Shown: positions 63,942 to 64,000 of the stretch, piece by piece
Position numbering within the stretch: position 1 is the first letter of the stretch
Layout: each line of letters begins with the position of its first letter
Source of the DNA: Hymenobacter armeniacus
GTDB lineage: Bacteria; Bacteroidota; Bacteroidia; Cytophagales; Hymenobacteraceae
Assembly (NCBI RefSeq): GCF_014699055.1
Contig: NZ_JACXAC010000002.1
Span: 434,001 to 498,000 of the forward strand
Reading direction: 5' to 3'
DNA length: 64,000 nucleotides
Notes under the pieces: model-generated
Told to the model about the DNA's origin: nothing
Seen by the model: the letters and a program-made list of their open reading frames with translations, nothing else
Database searches by the model: none
Program-made: the position numbers and the translations under genes

Positions 63942-64000
63942 CCGGGCTGGTGGGTGCGCGGGCGGCCGACCTCGCCTTTTATTCGCCCTACTATTTCCTG
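63923..64000 (+). CDS. 5' end of a further gene (cut by window edge)
   Basis: An ATG inside the last codons of the ketoisomerase gene opens a frame of 26 codons to the window edge: MGAESVAGLVGARAADLAFY followed by S-P-Y-Y-F-L. The 19-nt overlap suggests translational coupling. Too short to identify; a sugar-modifying enzyme such as an acyl- or aminotransferase would fit the context. Confidence 0.5.
   Translation, partial: MGAESVAGLVGARAADLAFYSPYYFL

Overview
The window looks like chromosomal DNA of a Hymenobacter-type member of the Bacteroidota (Cytophagales). It is GC-rich throughout except for one AT-rich gene. It has three secreted proteins with C-terminal type IX secretion (T9SS) sorting domains, two Oar-like TonB-dependent receptors, promoters of the TAnnTTTG type, and many short inverted-repeat elements between genes. 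There is one RNA gene, tRNA-Ala(GGC). I see no CRISPR array, rRNA, prophage or insertion-sequence transposase.

Layout. 1-12.9 kb: envelope and secreted functions. These are a DUF3857 protein (cut by the edge), an MFS exporter, a T9SS pectate-lyase-like beta-helix protein, a DUF1294 membrane protein, an O-acetyltransferase with a DUF1349 protein, a T9SS FG-GAP/VCBS protein, an ABC exporter and a DUF4136 lipoprotein. 13.1-22.0 kb and 27.3-31.9 kb: two halves of a purine catabolic locus. GuaD makes xanthine from guanine, XdhA/XdhB (matured by XdhC) make urate, and PuuD, UraH and UraD make allantoin. AllB, AllC and AllE carry it to ureidoglycolate. The next enzyme is not obvious; a CitE/HpcH-superfamily DUF6986-type protein sits at the end of the run and is the best candidate for the missing step.

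The halves are separated by an Mpv17/PMP22-like membrane protein, a secreted GH3 beta-glucosidase and an AT-rich AIPR-family phage-defence gene that looks recently acquired. 32-46.7 kb: a lipoprotein, a redoxin plus copper monooxygenase-like pair (a split form of a fusion known elsewhere), an MJ1255-type glycosyltransferase, a HEAT-repeat/cyclophilin lipoprotein, MscS, a multi-PAS hybrid histidine kinase, an aldo/keto reductase, a cupin, and a cysE-cysK cysteine pair. 46.8-58.8 kb: tRNA-Ala, two tandem Oar-like receptors, an NlpC/P60 lipoprotein, a GlcD-type oxidase, an amidase and an acyl-CoA-binding protein. 59-64 kb: AsnB, UDP-glucose dehydrogenase, UDP-glucuronate decarboxylase, an FdtA-type ketoisomerase and a truncated gene, probably the start of a surface-polysaccharide cluster.

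The most unusual feature is the density of composite inverted repeats. At least five sequence-unrelated families share one architecture: two arms of about 25-45 bp around a variable spacer, about 90-135 bp in all. They occupy almost every non-overlapping gene junction in the purine locus and many others. Some arms run into reading frames (inside XdhA, at the AllC C-terminus, at the amidase stop codon). A second unexplained signal is a pair of about 120-bp similar non-coding segments downstream of two neighbouring minus-strand genes. Gene calls rest on reading frames and recognised motifs; no database search was possible.
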